NCBI GenBank assembly: GCA_964035015.1
Contig: OZ035997.1
Location: forward strand, 10,401,426 to 10,465,425
Length of the DNA: 64,000 bases
From: Corallium rubrum
Taxonomy: Eukaryota; Cnidaria; Anthozoa; Scleralcyonacea; Coralliidae
Direction: 5' to 3'
In this document: one piece after another, positions 49,135-54,168 of the stretch
How positions within the stretch are numbered: the first letter of the stretch is position 1
Layout of the letters: each line of letters begins with the position of its first letter
Translations under genes and position numbers: made by a program
The notes under the pieces: generated by a model
The model's input: only the letters and a program-made list of their open reading frames with translations
What the model was told of the DNA's origin: nothing
The model's database searches: none

Positions 49135-49290
49135 GGTGGTGGTGGTGTTTGGTAGCTGTCGTAGTAAAATTGTCTACTTTTTGTAAATTTCAATCACTTT
49201 TAACACTTCAATTTTAACTCTTTTATTGATTATTAATCAATGTTCGTTGTTTGATTCTTTTAGATCCATCTCATTACAAAGACAGGATAG
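19961..49290 (+). CDS. MGAT4: MGAT4-type N-acetylglucosaminyltransferase (12 exons)
   Basis: This is the whole spliced coding region: exons 19961-20060, 23071-23370, 27650-27833, 30173-30292, 32007-32082, 36242-36356, 40319-40449, 42571-42678, 43235-43428, 44915-45015, 47680-47882 and 49264-49290. They sum to 1659 nt, or 552 residues plus stop; vertebrate MGAT4A/B are about 535-548. The protein is a type II Golgi membrane protein with a hydrophobic anchor at about residues 9-27, then a stem, then the GT54 catalytic domain. The acidic EDD at 262-264, WRTKQNLDF at 236-244 and [12 protein letters not shown] at 325-336 are family landmarks. The enzyme adds GlcNAc in beta-1,4 linkage to the alpha-1,3 mannose arm of N-glycans, starting antenna branching. 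The C-terminal part (residues about 380-552) matches the conserved non-catalytic domain. Paralogue A versus B cannot be assigned. Confidence 0.93.
21367..22193. repeat. Composite ~830-bp foldback in MGAT4 intron 1
   Basis: The outer arms (about 21367-21660 and 21930-22193) are inverted copies, sharing TTTTTATTGGTC, ATGATCTATAAAAGGACAG, TCACTTCATCTGACATG and AATGGAATCTATTTGTT. The centre has three copies of GATGCACAGATGATGTCAC / TTCTTACCA in alternating orientation, so the loop was itself duplicated. Confidence 0.8.
23071..23370 (+). CDS. MGAT4: MGAT4 exon 2 (stem region)
   Basis: The acceptor is TTAACTATAG and the donor GTGAGA. It encodes the stem, with a heptad-like helical stretch ([18 protein letters not shown]), one NKT glycosylation sequon, and [14 protein letters not shown], which matches the vertebrate VPSIYYHLPHLL start of the luminal domain. 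Confidence 0.9.
23690..23905 (-). mobile_element. tRNA-derived SINE
   Basis: On the minus strand it starts with AGTGGTTAGCACACGTGCC (A-box-like), then CGACCCGGGTTCAATTCC (B-box) 30 nt later, the spacing of an RNA polymerase III tRNA promoter. The unrelated body follows, with CTTGGCCGCATG and a CTTCCAGTTTGACTCT stretch. The full tRNA cloverleaf is not kept. Confidence 0.6.
24969..25348. mobile_element. MITE, GGCC..TAAAC ends, TAA duplication
   Basis: The ends GGCCTGCGCTAAACGTCGC and its inverted partner (GCGATGTTTAGCGAAGGCC) are flanked by TAA at 24966-24968 and 25349-25351. The interior is rich in inverted AATTAAATTCGTC segments. A 3-bp TWA duplication points to the PIF/Harbinger superfamily. 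It lies in MGAT4 intron 2. Confidence 0.8.
26087..26508. mobile_element. MITE, GGCCTTGTTTAC ends, TTA duplication
   Basis: The left end GGCCTTGTTTACTTGAAGC and right end GCTTCATGTAAACAGGGCC are inverted, with TTA directly outside each (26084-26086 and 26509-26511). It is related in its tips to the elements at 24969, 32654, 40874 and 56195. Confidence 0.8.
26696..26767 (+). tRNA. tRNA-like sequence, anticodon AGC (Ala)
   Basis: A full cloverleaf can be drawn over 72 nt. The acceptor GTTCTAG pairs with TTAGAGC (two wobble-type pairs). The D arm is GCTC/GAGC, the anticodon arm TCTGG/TCAGA with loop CTAGCAT, and the T arm GTGGG/CCCGC with loop TTCGAGT. The anticodon AGC would be alanine, but the body does not resemble eukaryotic tRNA-Ala, so a tRNA-derived SINE head or a tRNA pseudogene is as likely. 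No terminator of four or more T follows immediately; GTTTTT occurs at about 26773. Confidence 0.45.
27650..27833 (+). CDS. MGAT4: MGAT4 exon 3
   Basis: The acceptor is TTTGTTTAG and the donor GTACAG, phases 1 and 2. It encodes [20 protein letters not shown] and [14 protein letters not shown], matching the start of the GT54 catalytic fold (vertebrate GIPTVKR and DCVIVVFIGE). Confidence 0.9.
28041..28174. mobile_element. Palindromic MITE, TTACACGTGG ends
   Basis: The arms TTACACGGTGGTGCGAAGAT and ATCTTCAAGCCACGTGTAA are complementary, and an inner AAAATATYGT pair continues the hairpin. The loop GAGCGTAGCGAATGAG resembles the CGAAGGCCGAGTG-type loops of other foldbacks here. It lies just after a (TA)n(GA)n tract at 28003-28036. 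Confidence 0.7.
28317..28474. mobile_element. Palindromic MITE, AACAATTAT ends
   Basis: An inner perfect pair, ATATCGTGATTTGTCAGTG with CACTGACAAATCACGATAT, is extended outward by AACAATTATAGGACGAGGTT with its diverged partner. The loop is TTTGCCGATGCCGAAGGCAG. Confidence 0.75.
28533..28873. mobile_element. Palindromic element, TTAAAGTGCCTATC ends
   Basis: The two arms of about 150 bp are nearly identical in inverted order (TTAAAGTGCCTATCTCATGG, AGATTGTTCTGAGAAAAATT, CATGGGCTTTTTCGCTG). The centre, with TGACGTCAAAGCAGG and CCTGCTTTGACATCA, also pairs. Confidence 0.85.
28873..29337. mobile_element. Inverted-repeat element, AAGTGGTTCTCTGATG ends
   Basis: It abuts the preceding palindrome. Terminal arms AAGTGGTTCTCTGATGA and TCATCAGAGAACCACTT are followed by inner pairs (GTTTCTGCATAA / TTATGCAAAAAC, ATTTTACGTGAGAAG / CTTTACACGTAAAAT, TATGACGTCATAA twice). 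Confidence 0.8.
30173..30292 (+). CDS. MGAT4: MGAT4 exon 4
   Basis: The acceptor is TTTTCTTTAG and the donor GTAAGT. It encodes [17 protein letters not shown], the counterpart of SGLVEVISPPESYYPDL in vertebrates, and the start of the VRVKWRTKQN motif that continues in the next exon. Confidence 0.92.
30461..30647. mobile_element. MITE, GTATTCTTGGTTTTCA ends
   Basis: GTATTCTTGGTTTTCATCTG at the left pairs with GTGAGTGAAAACCAAGAATAC at the right. A direct duplication GGCAGCCATGTTGGTGCACA / GGCGGCCATGTTGGTGCACA lies inside. A related partial copy is at about 43157-43210. Confidence 0.75.
30849..30997 (+). mobile_element. tRNA-derived SINE, 5'-truncated copy
   Basis: It is a near-identical copy of the body of the SINE at 31070-31272 (TCAATTCCTGCCGGAAGGCC, TTTTTCGCAACTGGTC, CCCTAGAACATGCTATGTAA), starting inside the T-loop/B-box. 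Confidence 0.75.
31070..31272 (+). mobile_element. tRNA-derived SINE with tRNA-like head
   Basis: The head GGCCTCCGTGGCTCAGTGGT...GTGGGTTCAATTCCTGC...GGAAGGCC keeps A- and B-box promoter elements and an acceptor-like pair, but the anticodon stem has a mismatch. It is followed by a 130-bp body shared with 30849-30997. Two near-identical copies about 75 bp apart suggest either two insertions or a local duplication. Confidence 0.75.
32007..32082 (+). CDS. MGAT4: MGAT4 exon 5
   Basis: The acceptor is TTCCTATCAG and the donor GTGAGT. It encodes [20 protein letters not shown], nearly identical to vertebrate MGAT4, and ends VQ, immediately before the EDD motif. The following intron contains the satellite-bearing MITE. 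Confidence 0.93.
32654..35719. mobile_element. MITE containing a 3-kb 53-bp satellite array
   Basis: The outer tips GACCCCGTTTACACGGTAC and GTACTGTGTAAACGTAGTC are inverted and flanked by TAA (32651-32653 and 35720-35722). The interior is about 55 tandem units of 53 bp, with the core GGAACCGTTCTCGAATTAGT, then ACGGTTCCACCTGTTAACAC, then GGAAGATAAATTC. Each unit has a hairpin (GGAACCG with CGGTTCC). A variant unit with TTCATCTGTTTACACGG recurs every few units. The TWA duplication and tips match the PIF/Harbinger-type MITEs elsewhere in the window. The whole lies in MGAT4 intron 5. Confidence 0.85.
36242..36356 (+). CDS. MGAT4: MGAT4 exon 6 (EDD motif)
   Basis: The acceptor is ATATTTTCAG and the donor GTAAGC. 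It begins [11 protein letters not shown], holding the acidic motif expected to bind the UDP-sugar and metal ion, and continues [14 protein letters not shown]. Confidence 0.93.
37946..38110. mobile_element. Palindromic MITE, AACTACTTATTGACC ends
   Basis: The arms AACTACTTATTGACC and TCAGTAAGTAGTT pair, as do TACTAGTGAAATATCGGACC and CGATATTTCACTAGTA. A related element with GGTCCGATATTTC-type arms lies at 55052-55215. It sits within a larger inverted pair (AAGATGGCGGCTCAAGCGGG near 37341, and its complement near 38463). Confidence 0.75.
39063..39302 (-). CDS. Possible small intronless gene, 79 aa
   Basis: A 79-codon open frame begins ATG at 39302 and ends TAA. The composition is mixed and protein-like ([20 protein letters not shown] at the start, [15 protein letters not shown] at the end) with GC-rich third positions unlike the surrounding AT-rich intron. 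A TATAAAAG box lies about 25 bp upstream on the same strand. It is nested, antisense, in MGAT4 intron 6. There is no recognised domain, signal peptide or membrane segment, and no clear poly(A) signal, so it may be a gene, a retrocopy fragment or chance. Confidence 0.4.
   Translation of the reverse strand: MSCSIYETVQSAFERNDRPYLQDVYADLMKRIDALPKTSAEELSAINNTSFCLSRNFVAESFIPKYVRERKNKSCTAIM
40319..40449 (+). CDS. MGAT4: MGAT4 exon 7
   Basis: The acceptor is TTTTTGTCCAG and the donor GTAATC. It encodes [18 protein letters not shown] and the highly conserved [13 protein letters not shown]. Confidence 0.93.
40812..41610 (+). mobile_element. 5S rRNA-derived SINE, split by a MITE
   Basis: The 5S-like head (GGGTGGCGTGTGCTGTTAGC, CTCTCACCAAATGTTAAGCC) stops at 40873 and resumes at 41327 with TTAGATGGGGTTAGTACTTG, GGATGGGTGACTG and the shared tail. 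Removing the 453-bp MITE and one TTA gives the same order as the uninterrupted copy at 57130-57310. Confidence 0.85.
40874..41326. mobile_element. MITE, GAGCCTGTTCACATG ends, TTA duplication
   Basis: The ends GAGCCTGTTCACATGAGACC and CGTGTGAACAGGCCC are inverted, with TTA duplicated outside (40871-40873 and 41327-41329). The interior has many CCGAGATAACTCGG-type inverted units. Its insertion into the 5S SINE is directly supported by the empty site CCGGTTAGATGGGG in the copy at about 57180. Confidence 0.9.
42571..42678 (+). CDS. MGAT4: MGAT4 exon 8
   Basis: The acceptor is TTTTTTTGCAG and the donor GTAAGT, phase 0 at both ends. It encodes [20 protein letters not shown] and [11 protein letters not shown], matching vertebrate RIRFRPSLFQHVG and SLSGK. 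Confidence 0.93.
42831..43111. repeat. Inverted-repeat element, AAGAACACTTAAA ends
   Basis: TATCTGAAAGAACACTTAAA and GTAACATCTTTTGCAG at the left pair with CTGCAAAAGATGTTAC and TTTAAGTGTTCTGTCAAATA at the right. Inner sequence (TTTGATATGCAAATTA) resembles the element at 53056-53408. Confidence 0.7.
43235..43428 (+). CDS. MGAT4: MGAT4 exon 9
   Basis: The acceptor is CGTAATTTTAG and the donor GTAAGT. It starts [19 protein letters not shown] and contains [17 protein letters not shown], the counterpart of TYMGEDFFWAITPIAGD. This begins the conserved C-terminal, non-catalytic part. Confidence 0.92.
44915..45015 (+). CDS. MGAT4: MGAT4 exon 10
   Basis: The acceptor is TTTTTTTAG and the donor GTAAGT. 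It encodes [20 protein letters not shown], matching vertebrate SGNQEHPGDILLNTTV. Confidence 0.92.
45543..45703. mobile_element. Palindromic MITE, TAATAGCATGGTTT ends
   Basis: The arms (TAATAGCATGGTTTCGAGTG, GTGAGTTTTTCAAAGAC) pair with the right half (GTCTTTGAAAAACTCAC, CACTCTAAACCATGCGATTA). A diverged partial copy lies near 27395-27495. Confidence 0.75.
46952..47202. repeat. (TA)n - palindrome - (TA)n
   Basis: About 75 bp of (TA)n (46952-47026), a short unique spacer, an 86-bp perfect palindrome (47063-47148) centred on TTGATCAA, then about 55 bp more (TA)n. The palindrome arm reads ATATAAAATCAGCAGAGAAC outward to inward. It lies in MGAT4 intron 10. Confidence 0.9.
47680..47882 (+). CDS. 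MGAT4: MGAT4 exon 11
   Basis: The acceptor is GGTTCTTTTAG and the donor GTAAGT. It encodes the C-terminal block with [16 protein letters not shown] (vertebrate YFRIGKFENGVAEGMV) and ends NWVVISE. Confidence 0.92.
48078..48289. repeat. (TTTG)n microsatellite in MGAT4 intron 11
   Basis: About 53 uninterrupted TTTG units. The CLFV-type open frames in three phases are artefacts of the repeat. Confidence 0.95.
48883..49150. repeat. (TTG)n/(GGT)n array in MGAT4 intron 11
   Basis: Mixed TTG and GGT units ending in a 60-bp pure TTG run. It lies 114 bp before the acceptor of MGAT4 exon 12. Confidence 0.95.
49264..49290 (+). CDS. MGAT4: MGAT4 exon 12 and stop
   Basis: The acceptor is GATTCTTTTAG. 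It encodes IHLITKTG and a TAG stop at 49288, in phase with exon 11; vertebrate MGAT4 ends EIHIKKA. Candidate polyadenylation signals (AATAAA at about 50090 and 50132) lie downstream but cannot be confirmed. Confidence 0.85.
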   Translation: MHLITKTG

Positions 49291-50305
49291 CCCTAGCCTA
49301 AGGTCGTATGTATATGTCTGACGCGAACCTTCCTCAAGGCATGCCGACATCAAACACATCCAAAGTGGCACTATGATGAAAAACAGCGGTCTTGTTTTCT
49401 TCTGTTATAAAACCTACTCTTTTCCGCATGTGACATATTTTTATTAATTTATATTTCACTTTAGCTGACGCAACACGGATTTTGTTTAACTAAACTGCAG
49501 TTAAAAACTGAGTTGAATATATTGTTTGAAAATATTTTCTAGATAGCAAAATACCCGCCCATGCAATTTCACGACGTCATATCCGCTTTTATCAGGTTAA
49601 ATATTAAATAGTTGCCAATAGCCCAAAATTCTTCTAATATAGAATTGCTTGTAATCCGATATAAGAAACAACATTTTCATGTGATCTCATCTTTATATTT
49701 AAACTGTTTTTATCAAATCAATAATTCGTAAGGAAAATTCAAAAGAAATGAATGTTTAATCAATATTTGTACAGTACGTTTTGGGAAAAATAATATATAG
49801 CGCTCCATGTATTAGTTGAAAATATGTAAAGTTATAAATCTTTGGAGAGCTTGTATATAACTAACTACAAGACTGTGTTAAAATATTTTGAAACCCAGAA
49901 AAAAATTCACGCTCATTTAAACTACTTTTACCATCGTACACGTTGGAATTTCGCGTTCATTTCCACTTACAGCGCCAATCGGAACAATCTATTCTCAAAT
50001 ATTCTAAATACTTTAGGTAAAAAATGTTATCGCGATTTTATACCTTGGAAACTCGAACTCACAGACTTGCCAGACAGACGCACCAGCAAATAAATTTTAG
50101 CCGAACAAATTGTCCGGCCAGAAGCAAAATTGAAATAAATCTTCTCAAACTCATTCATGTTTAATTAGTGTTATGAAACCGGAGGAAGATCCATCTAGCT
50201 GATCACGTGATGACGTTTTGAAATATTTCAAAGTCCTAGGACTTTGAAATATTTTCGAAGTCCTAGGACTTTGAAAATATGTAAATTACTATGTTTGAGA
50301 AGTCA

Positions 50306-50440
50306 GTTCAAACACTCGACGTCAGACTTTACCGGGATTTCAAAGCCCTCGTGCAATAAAAATGCTCGCCGTCGGCTCGCATTTTCAATAGGCACTTGGA
50401 CTTTGAAATACCAGTAAAGTCCTCCGTCTCGTATTTGAAC
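50306..50440. mobile_element. Palindromic MITE, GTTCAAACACTCGACG ends
   Basis: GTTCAAACACTCGACGTCAG pairs with the right end CTCCGTCTCGTATTTGAAC, and GACTTTACCGGGATTTCAAA pairs with TTTGAAATACCAGTAAAGTC. The loop is CTCGCCGTCGGCTCG. Just upstream (50230-50263) a perfect short palindrome is centred on AAAGTCCTAGGACTTT. Confidence 0.75.
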
Positions 50441-50489
50441 TATTACTTCTAATTCTAAAAATCTACGTGAAAAACAGTTGCCATTTTTT

Positions 50490-51316
50490 TCACTTCAAGC
50501 TACCATTAAAGCATCTTCCTTAATATCCATTAAAGCTCGGCATCGTCCTCAGCCTTTCATTGATAGTATTGATGTTGGCAACGATACCATCATCCAATCC
50601 GAGTTTGTGAGAAATATCGGAGTACTATTTAATAACACTCTAACAATGGAAAAGCATATTTCTTCTATTTGTAAATCTGCTTTCTTTCATATCAGAAACA
50701 TTGCTCAAATTAAGAAATACTTATCACCTGAATCTAACCAAATTTTAATTCATGCTTTCATAACGAATAAACTGGAGGTTTACCTGAATACTTGATTCAG
50801 AAACTTCAATATGTTCAAAATTCAGCAGCAAGATTACTTACAGGCTCTCGTAAATATGAGCATATTACGCCTATTCTTAAAGATCTTCACTGGCTACCCG
50901 TACAGCAAAGAATCATTTTTAAAATTCTTATTCTTACCTTTAAAGCACTCAATGATGCGTCTTCTCCTCAATACCTGAAAGATTTGCTGCAGCTCTATAA
51001 TCCTCCGCGCAGCCTCCGTTCATCTAATAAGAAGTTGCTCTCTGTTCCCAAATTCAGATTGAAGACTTACGGTGTTAGAGCTTTCTCTGTTTGTGCTCCA
51101 TCTTTGTGGAACAATTTACCAGAGGATATTAGACAGTCTACCTCATTAAACATTTTTAAGAGTAAACTTAAAACATTTTTATACGAACAAGCTTTTTTAA
51201 CTTAGTGTATTTAACAATTGTTAGCGTATTTAACAATTAGGTTTTTTATTTCATCCTTCTTTTTTATACTATGTAAAGCGCCACTGGACATATGGAAGTG
51301 GCGCTATATAAGTTGT

Positions 51317-51351
<35 letters not shown>
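50490..51351 (+). pseudogene. CR1/L2 LINE 3' end
   Basis: It encodes the RT C-terminal region: EFVRNIGVLFNNTLTMEKHI, RKYEHITPILKDLHWLPVQQ, APSLWNNLPEDIRQSTSLNI and a stop at about 51205. A frame change at about 50777 joins NKLE directly to GLPEYLIQKLQYVQ; the DYCNSLLY-type codons that normally stand between are missing, an out-of-frame deletion of about 22 bp. The 3' end has the hairpin AAGCGCCACTGGACATATGG...GTGGCGC, then GCTATATAAG and (ATT)n, the classical L2 tail. Confidence 0.85.
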
Positions 51352-51353
<2 letters not shown>

Positions 51354-52688
51354 AGTAAGAAACTAAACGAGTGCAATCACTTGCTTAGAAAATCGTTATT
51401 AATCTCGTTCCCAGAGCCCACGTTCCCATTACCCAGCGGGCGGAAAACGAGAGGCTCTGGGATAATCCGTTCACGCCATCACAGGATTCTTGTTATCCGG
51501 AAGAAGAGTTATATAGAGTTCACTGTGTTCATCAGGCAATGAAATATCGATGTGAAACGGATTATCCCAGAGTCTCTCGTTTCCTGGGAACGAGATTGAG
51601 GTCGTCACTAAAAGAGTTGACTCAAAATGACCCTCCCAGTCTTTCCGCGACTTTTCCAAAATATCTCGTCAAATTTATTTTTCCAAATTTGTCGTCAAGC
51701 CTCAGTGAGTCTCAAGATTTTAGCAATCTCCTGGTAACCCAACCACAACAGCCCTGCTTTTCGGAAAAACGTATTTGACGACATATTTTGCACAAGCTGC
51801 CGAGTGTCTACGAGGGTTCTTTCGAGTCATCTCTTTTATGTAACCGACGACCTATTATGTACTTACTGAGATTTCCGTCCAATGGGACTATTATGTGTGT
51901 ACGTCATTCCTTTATTGCACACCAAGCTTCGCTTTGATCATAGTCCCTAGAAATAAATTGTCTGGAAACGCGGCCAAAGTCTTTGTTCTAGGTTTTTGTT
52001 CACGTTTGTGCACCTTATTTCACCTTAACGCTTACTGAACACATTGTATTTTTGGTATAATGAACCAATAGCAACGTTGCTTTATAAATATTAATGACCG
52101 TAAAACAAAAAATTGTGCACCTTATTTGCCACCCTCAACCTAAATTGTAGCTCATTGTTAACCGCTTTGATGATCGCCGCGTCTCCAGACAATATAATTC
52201 TAGGGACTATGCTTTGATAATGGATGTTCTGCATAGTAACCCCAAAGTGAGGCTTGGTGGTGACAAATTGAGTTGCAAAAACCAAATTTCTATTAATAGG
52301 CTCAAATTATAAACTAAGAACCCTTGCTACTCAGCCGAGTGTTAAAATGGGCCAAGATCACATTAAAGGACATTGGCAATAAAAATTAAGTTTGTCAAAT
52401 TTGAAAGAACTCGTAAAATTTTAATGCACTATTTAAAACATGAGCAGCAGTGTTTTATCAGATTTAAAACACGAGGCGATAGCCGAATGATTTTAAATGG
52501 CTTCAAAAACTATCCATATAAGCTCATATAGAAATCGATTTTGAAAATTGAAGTTGTCTGAGCCGCAAAATCGAAGAAAACGTTCATCGAAAATAGCGAG
52601 CGTCTCTCTATCACATTAGAGACACGTCACGGTCATGATTTTCCTTTGTGTTTTCCTCATGAATTATTAATGAGTTTTTGAAGTAATA

Positions 52689-52834
52689 TTTGAACAACGA
52701 GAGCGAGTGTTTCACCGGGATATCCAAACACGAGAAAACAATGTATGAAAACACGAGGCCGAAGGCCGAGTGTTTTTGTTAATTGTTTTCGAGTGTTTGG
52801 ATATCCCGGTGGGACACGAGCTCGAGTTGTTTAA
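52689..52834. mobile_element. Palindromic MITE, TTTGAACAACGAGAGCG ends
   Basis: The arms include CACCGGGATATCCAAACACGA with TCGAGTGTTTGGATATCCCGG. The central loop GAGGCCGAAGGCCGAGTG is shared in type with other foldbacks (for example CGAGGCGATAGCCGAATG at about 52470). Confidence 0.8.
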
Positions 52835-52871
52835 ATAGCTTCTCAAATGAACACAAGTATAGTTTGCATAG

Positions 52872-52927
52872 GTAATTAGGATATTTGAGGAAGATCACTA
52901 GTGATCTTCCTCAAATATCCTAATTAC
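52872..52927. repeat. Perfect 56-bp palindrome
   Basis: From GTAATTAGGATATTTGAGG to its exact complement, centred on ACTAGT with no spacer. Outside it GCATA and TATGC continue the symmetry with one mismatch. Confidence 0.95.
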
Positions 52928-53055
52928 GTATGCCGATCAAATGTATTGTAGTGTTCTGAGACACCGTGTTTGACTTAGTTATCCAAATGCAATCCCGTGA
53001 CTAGATGGGTCTTTATTATTGGATAATTAGCTCATGAATTATTAATGATTTTTGA

Positions 53056-53408
53056 AAGATCTTTTACAACTTTTTCGTATCTTGCTTCGTTTTCAAAATA
53101 TTTGAGTTTGTTTGAAATTTAAATTAATGATCTTTGACGTCAGGATCAGGGTACAGTATTTTCATACATTACAAAATCACTTACACCTCAATGATCGCTC
53201 AACATAAAATGTTTAGTGTCACAAGGCGTTTTTATGTGCACAGTTTCAAGTTATTTCGTTAAACAAACTTGGAGATATAACTGTTTTGCTCGGTGTGAAA
53301 ATACTGTACCCTGCTGCTGACGTCAGAAACCATCTAATTTACATATCAAACAAACTGGAATATTTTGAAAACGAAGAAAGATACAAAAAAGTTGTAAAAG
53401 ATCTTTTA
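53056..53408. mobile_element. Inverted-repeat element, AAGATCTTTTACAAC ends
   Basis: AAAGATCTTTTACAACTTTT at the left pairs with AAAAGTTGTAAAAGATCTTT at the right. Further inside, GTTTTCAAAATATT, GACGTCAGGATCAGGGTACA and their complements pair. Confidence 0.8.
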
Positions 53409-53435
53409 TTACAATTTTACGAGTTCTTTCAAATT

Positions 53436-53870
53436 AGACAAACTTCATTTTTATTGTCAATGTCCTATAAACAAGTTCGTCATAGCAAGGTTCTTGGCCT
53501 TGAAATTGATGAGCATTTATCTTGGATACTCTCGGTCAGGGGCTTTCAAATAGACTGAAAACATTTAGGCTGAAAAAAACCCCAACAAATGTACAAAGTT
53601 CTTAATAGTTTGGCCCCGAGTTGCCTTGCAGATTTGTTTTTGAGTAAGGAAAGCATCGCTGATTATAACCTTTGAGGTTCCTCTACCTCGCTGCAGTTGC
53701 CTCTGCCAAGGACTGAAAATCTTAAAAAGAGCTGCTGTTGTGATGGAGCTAAACTGTACACACTGTGAATATTCAAAAATAGAATTGACGCTCACACTTT
53801 TTCGTATGGTTTCGTATGACGAAATGTCAATCTGAAGCAAGCGAAATAATGTTTTCCATGTACAATATGA
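53436..53870 (+). pseudogene. CR1-like LINE remnant, internally deleted
   Basis: KQVRHSKVLGLEIDEHLSW is joined by a short degraded stretch to MYKVLNSLAPSCLADLFLSK, and then SSTSLQLPLPRTENLKKS. In intact copies about 110 codons separate the first two blocks. Stops and frame changes are present. Confidence 0.75.
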
Positions 53871-54017
53871 TTATGTGGATTTCTGCTTGATGTCGAAAAA
53901 ACCATTGGGCGGTTCAGGATTAAGTTCATGCATATAATTTACTACCAAAACAGAACAATTGTGAATACTTTCATATTTCGTAACATCACAATAAAACTAT
54001 TACCAAGAGAAGATACA

Positions 54018-54168
54018 CTAAATAAAGTGTGAATTTCGTGCTTCAATAAGGTTGATATTTGGTTCACTGAGTTCCTCGGAGAGCTCCAACGCCTTCCCTC
54101 TATCTGAAACAGTAACGTTGACTTTACTCCCGTCTTCACCAACGACAACTGAAACCACGCTGGGCAAA
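54018..54168 (-). CDS. Last exon of the unrecognised minus-strand gene
   Basis: The acceptor is TTTTTTAATTGTAG. The frame reads LPSVVSVVVGEDGSKVNVTV, SDRGKALELSEELSEPNI and NLIEARNSHFI, then TAG. The charged, non-repetitive composition in an AT-rich intergenic background supports a real exon. Confidence 0.65.

Noticed and set aside
48715..49193. Valine/glycine- and threonine/proline-rich ORFs before MGAT4 exon 12
   Set aside because: They come from the (TTG)n/(GGT)n array inside an MGAT4 intron.
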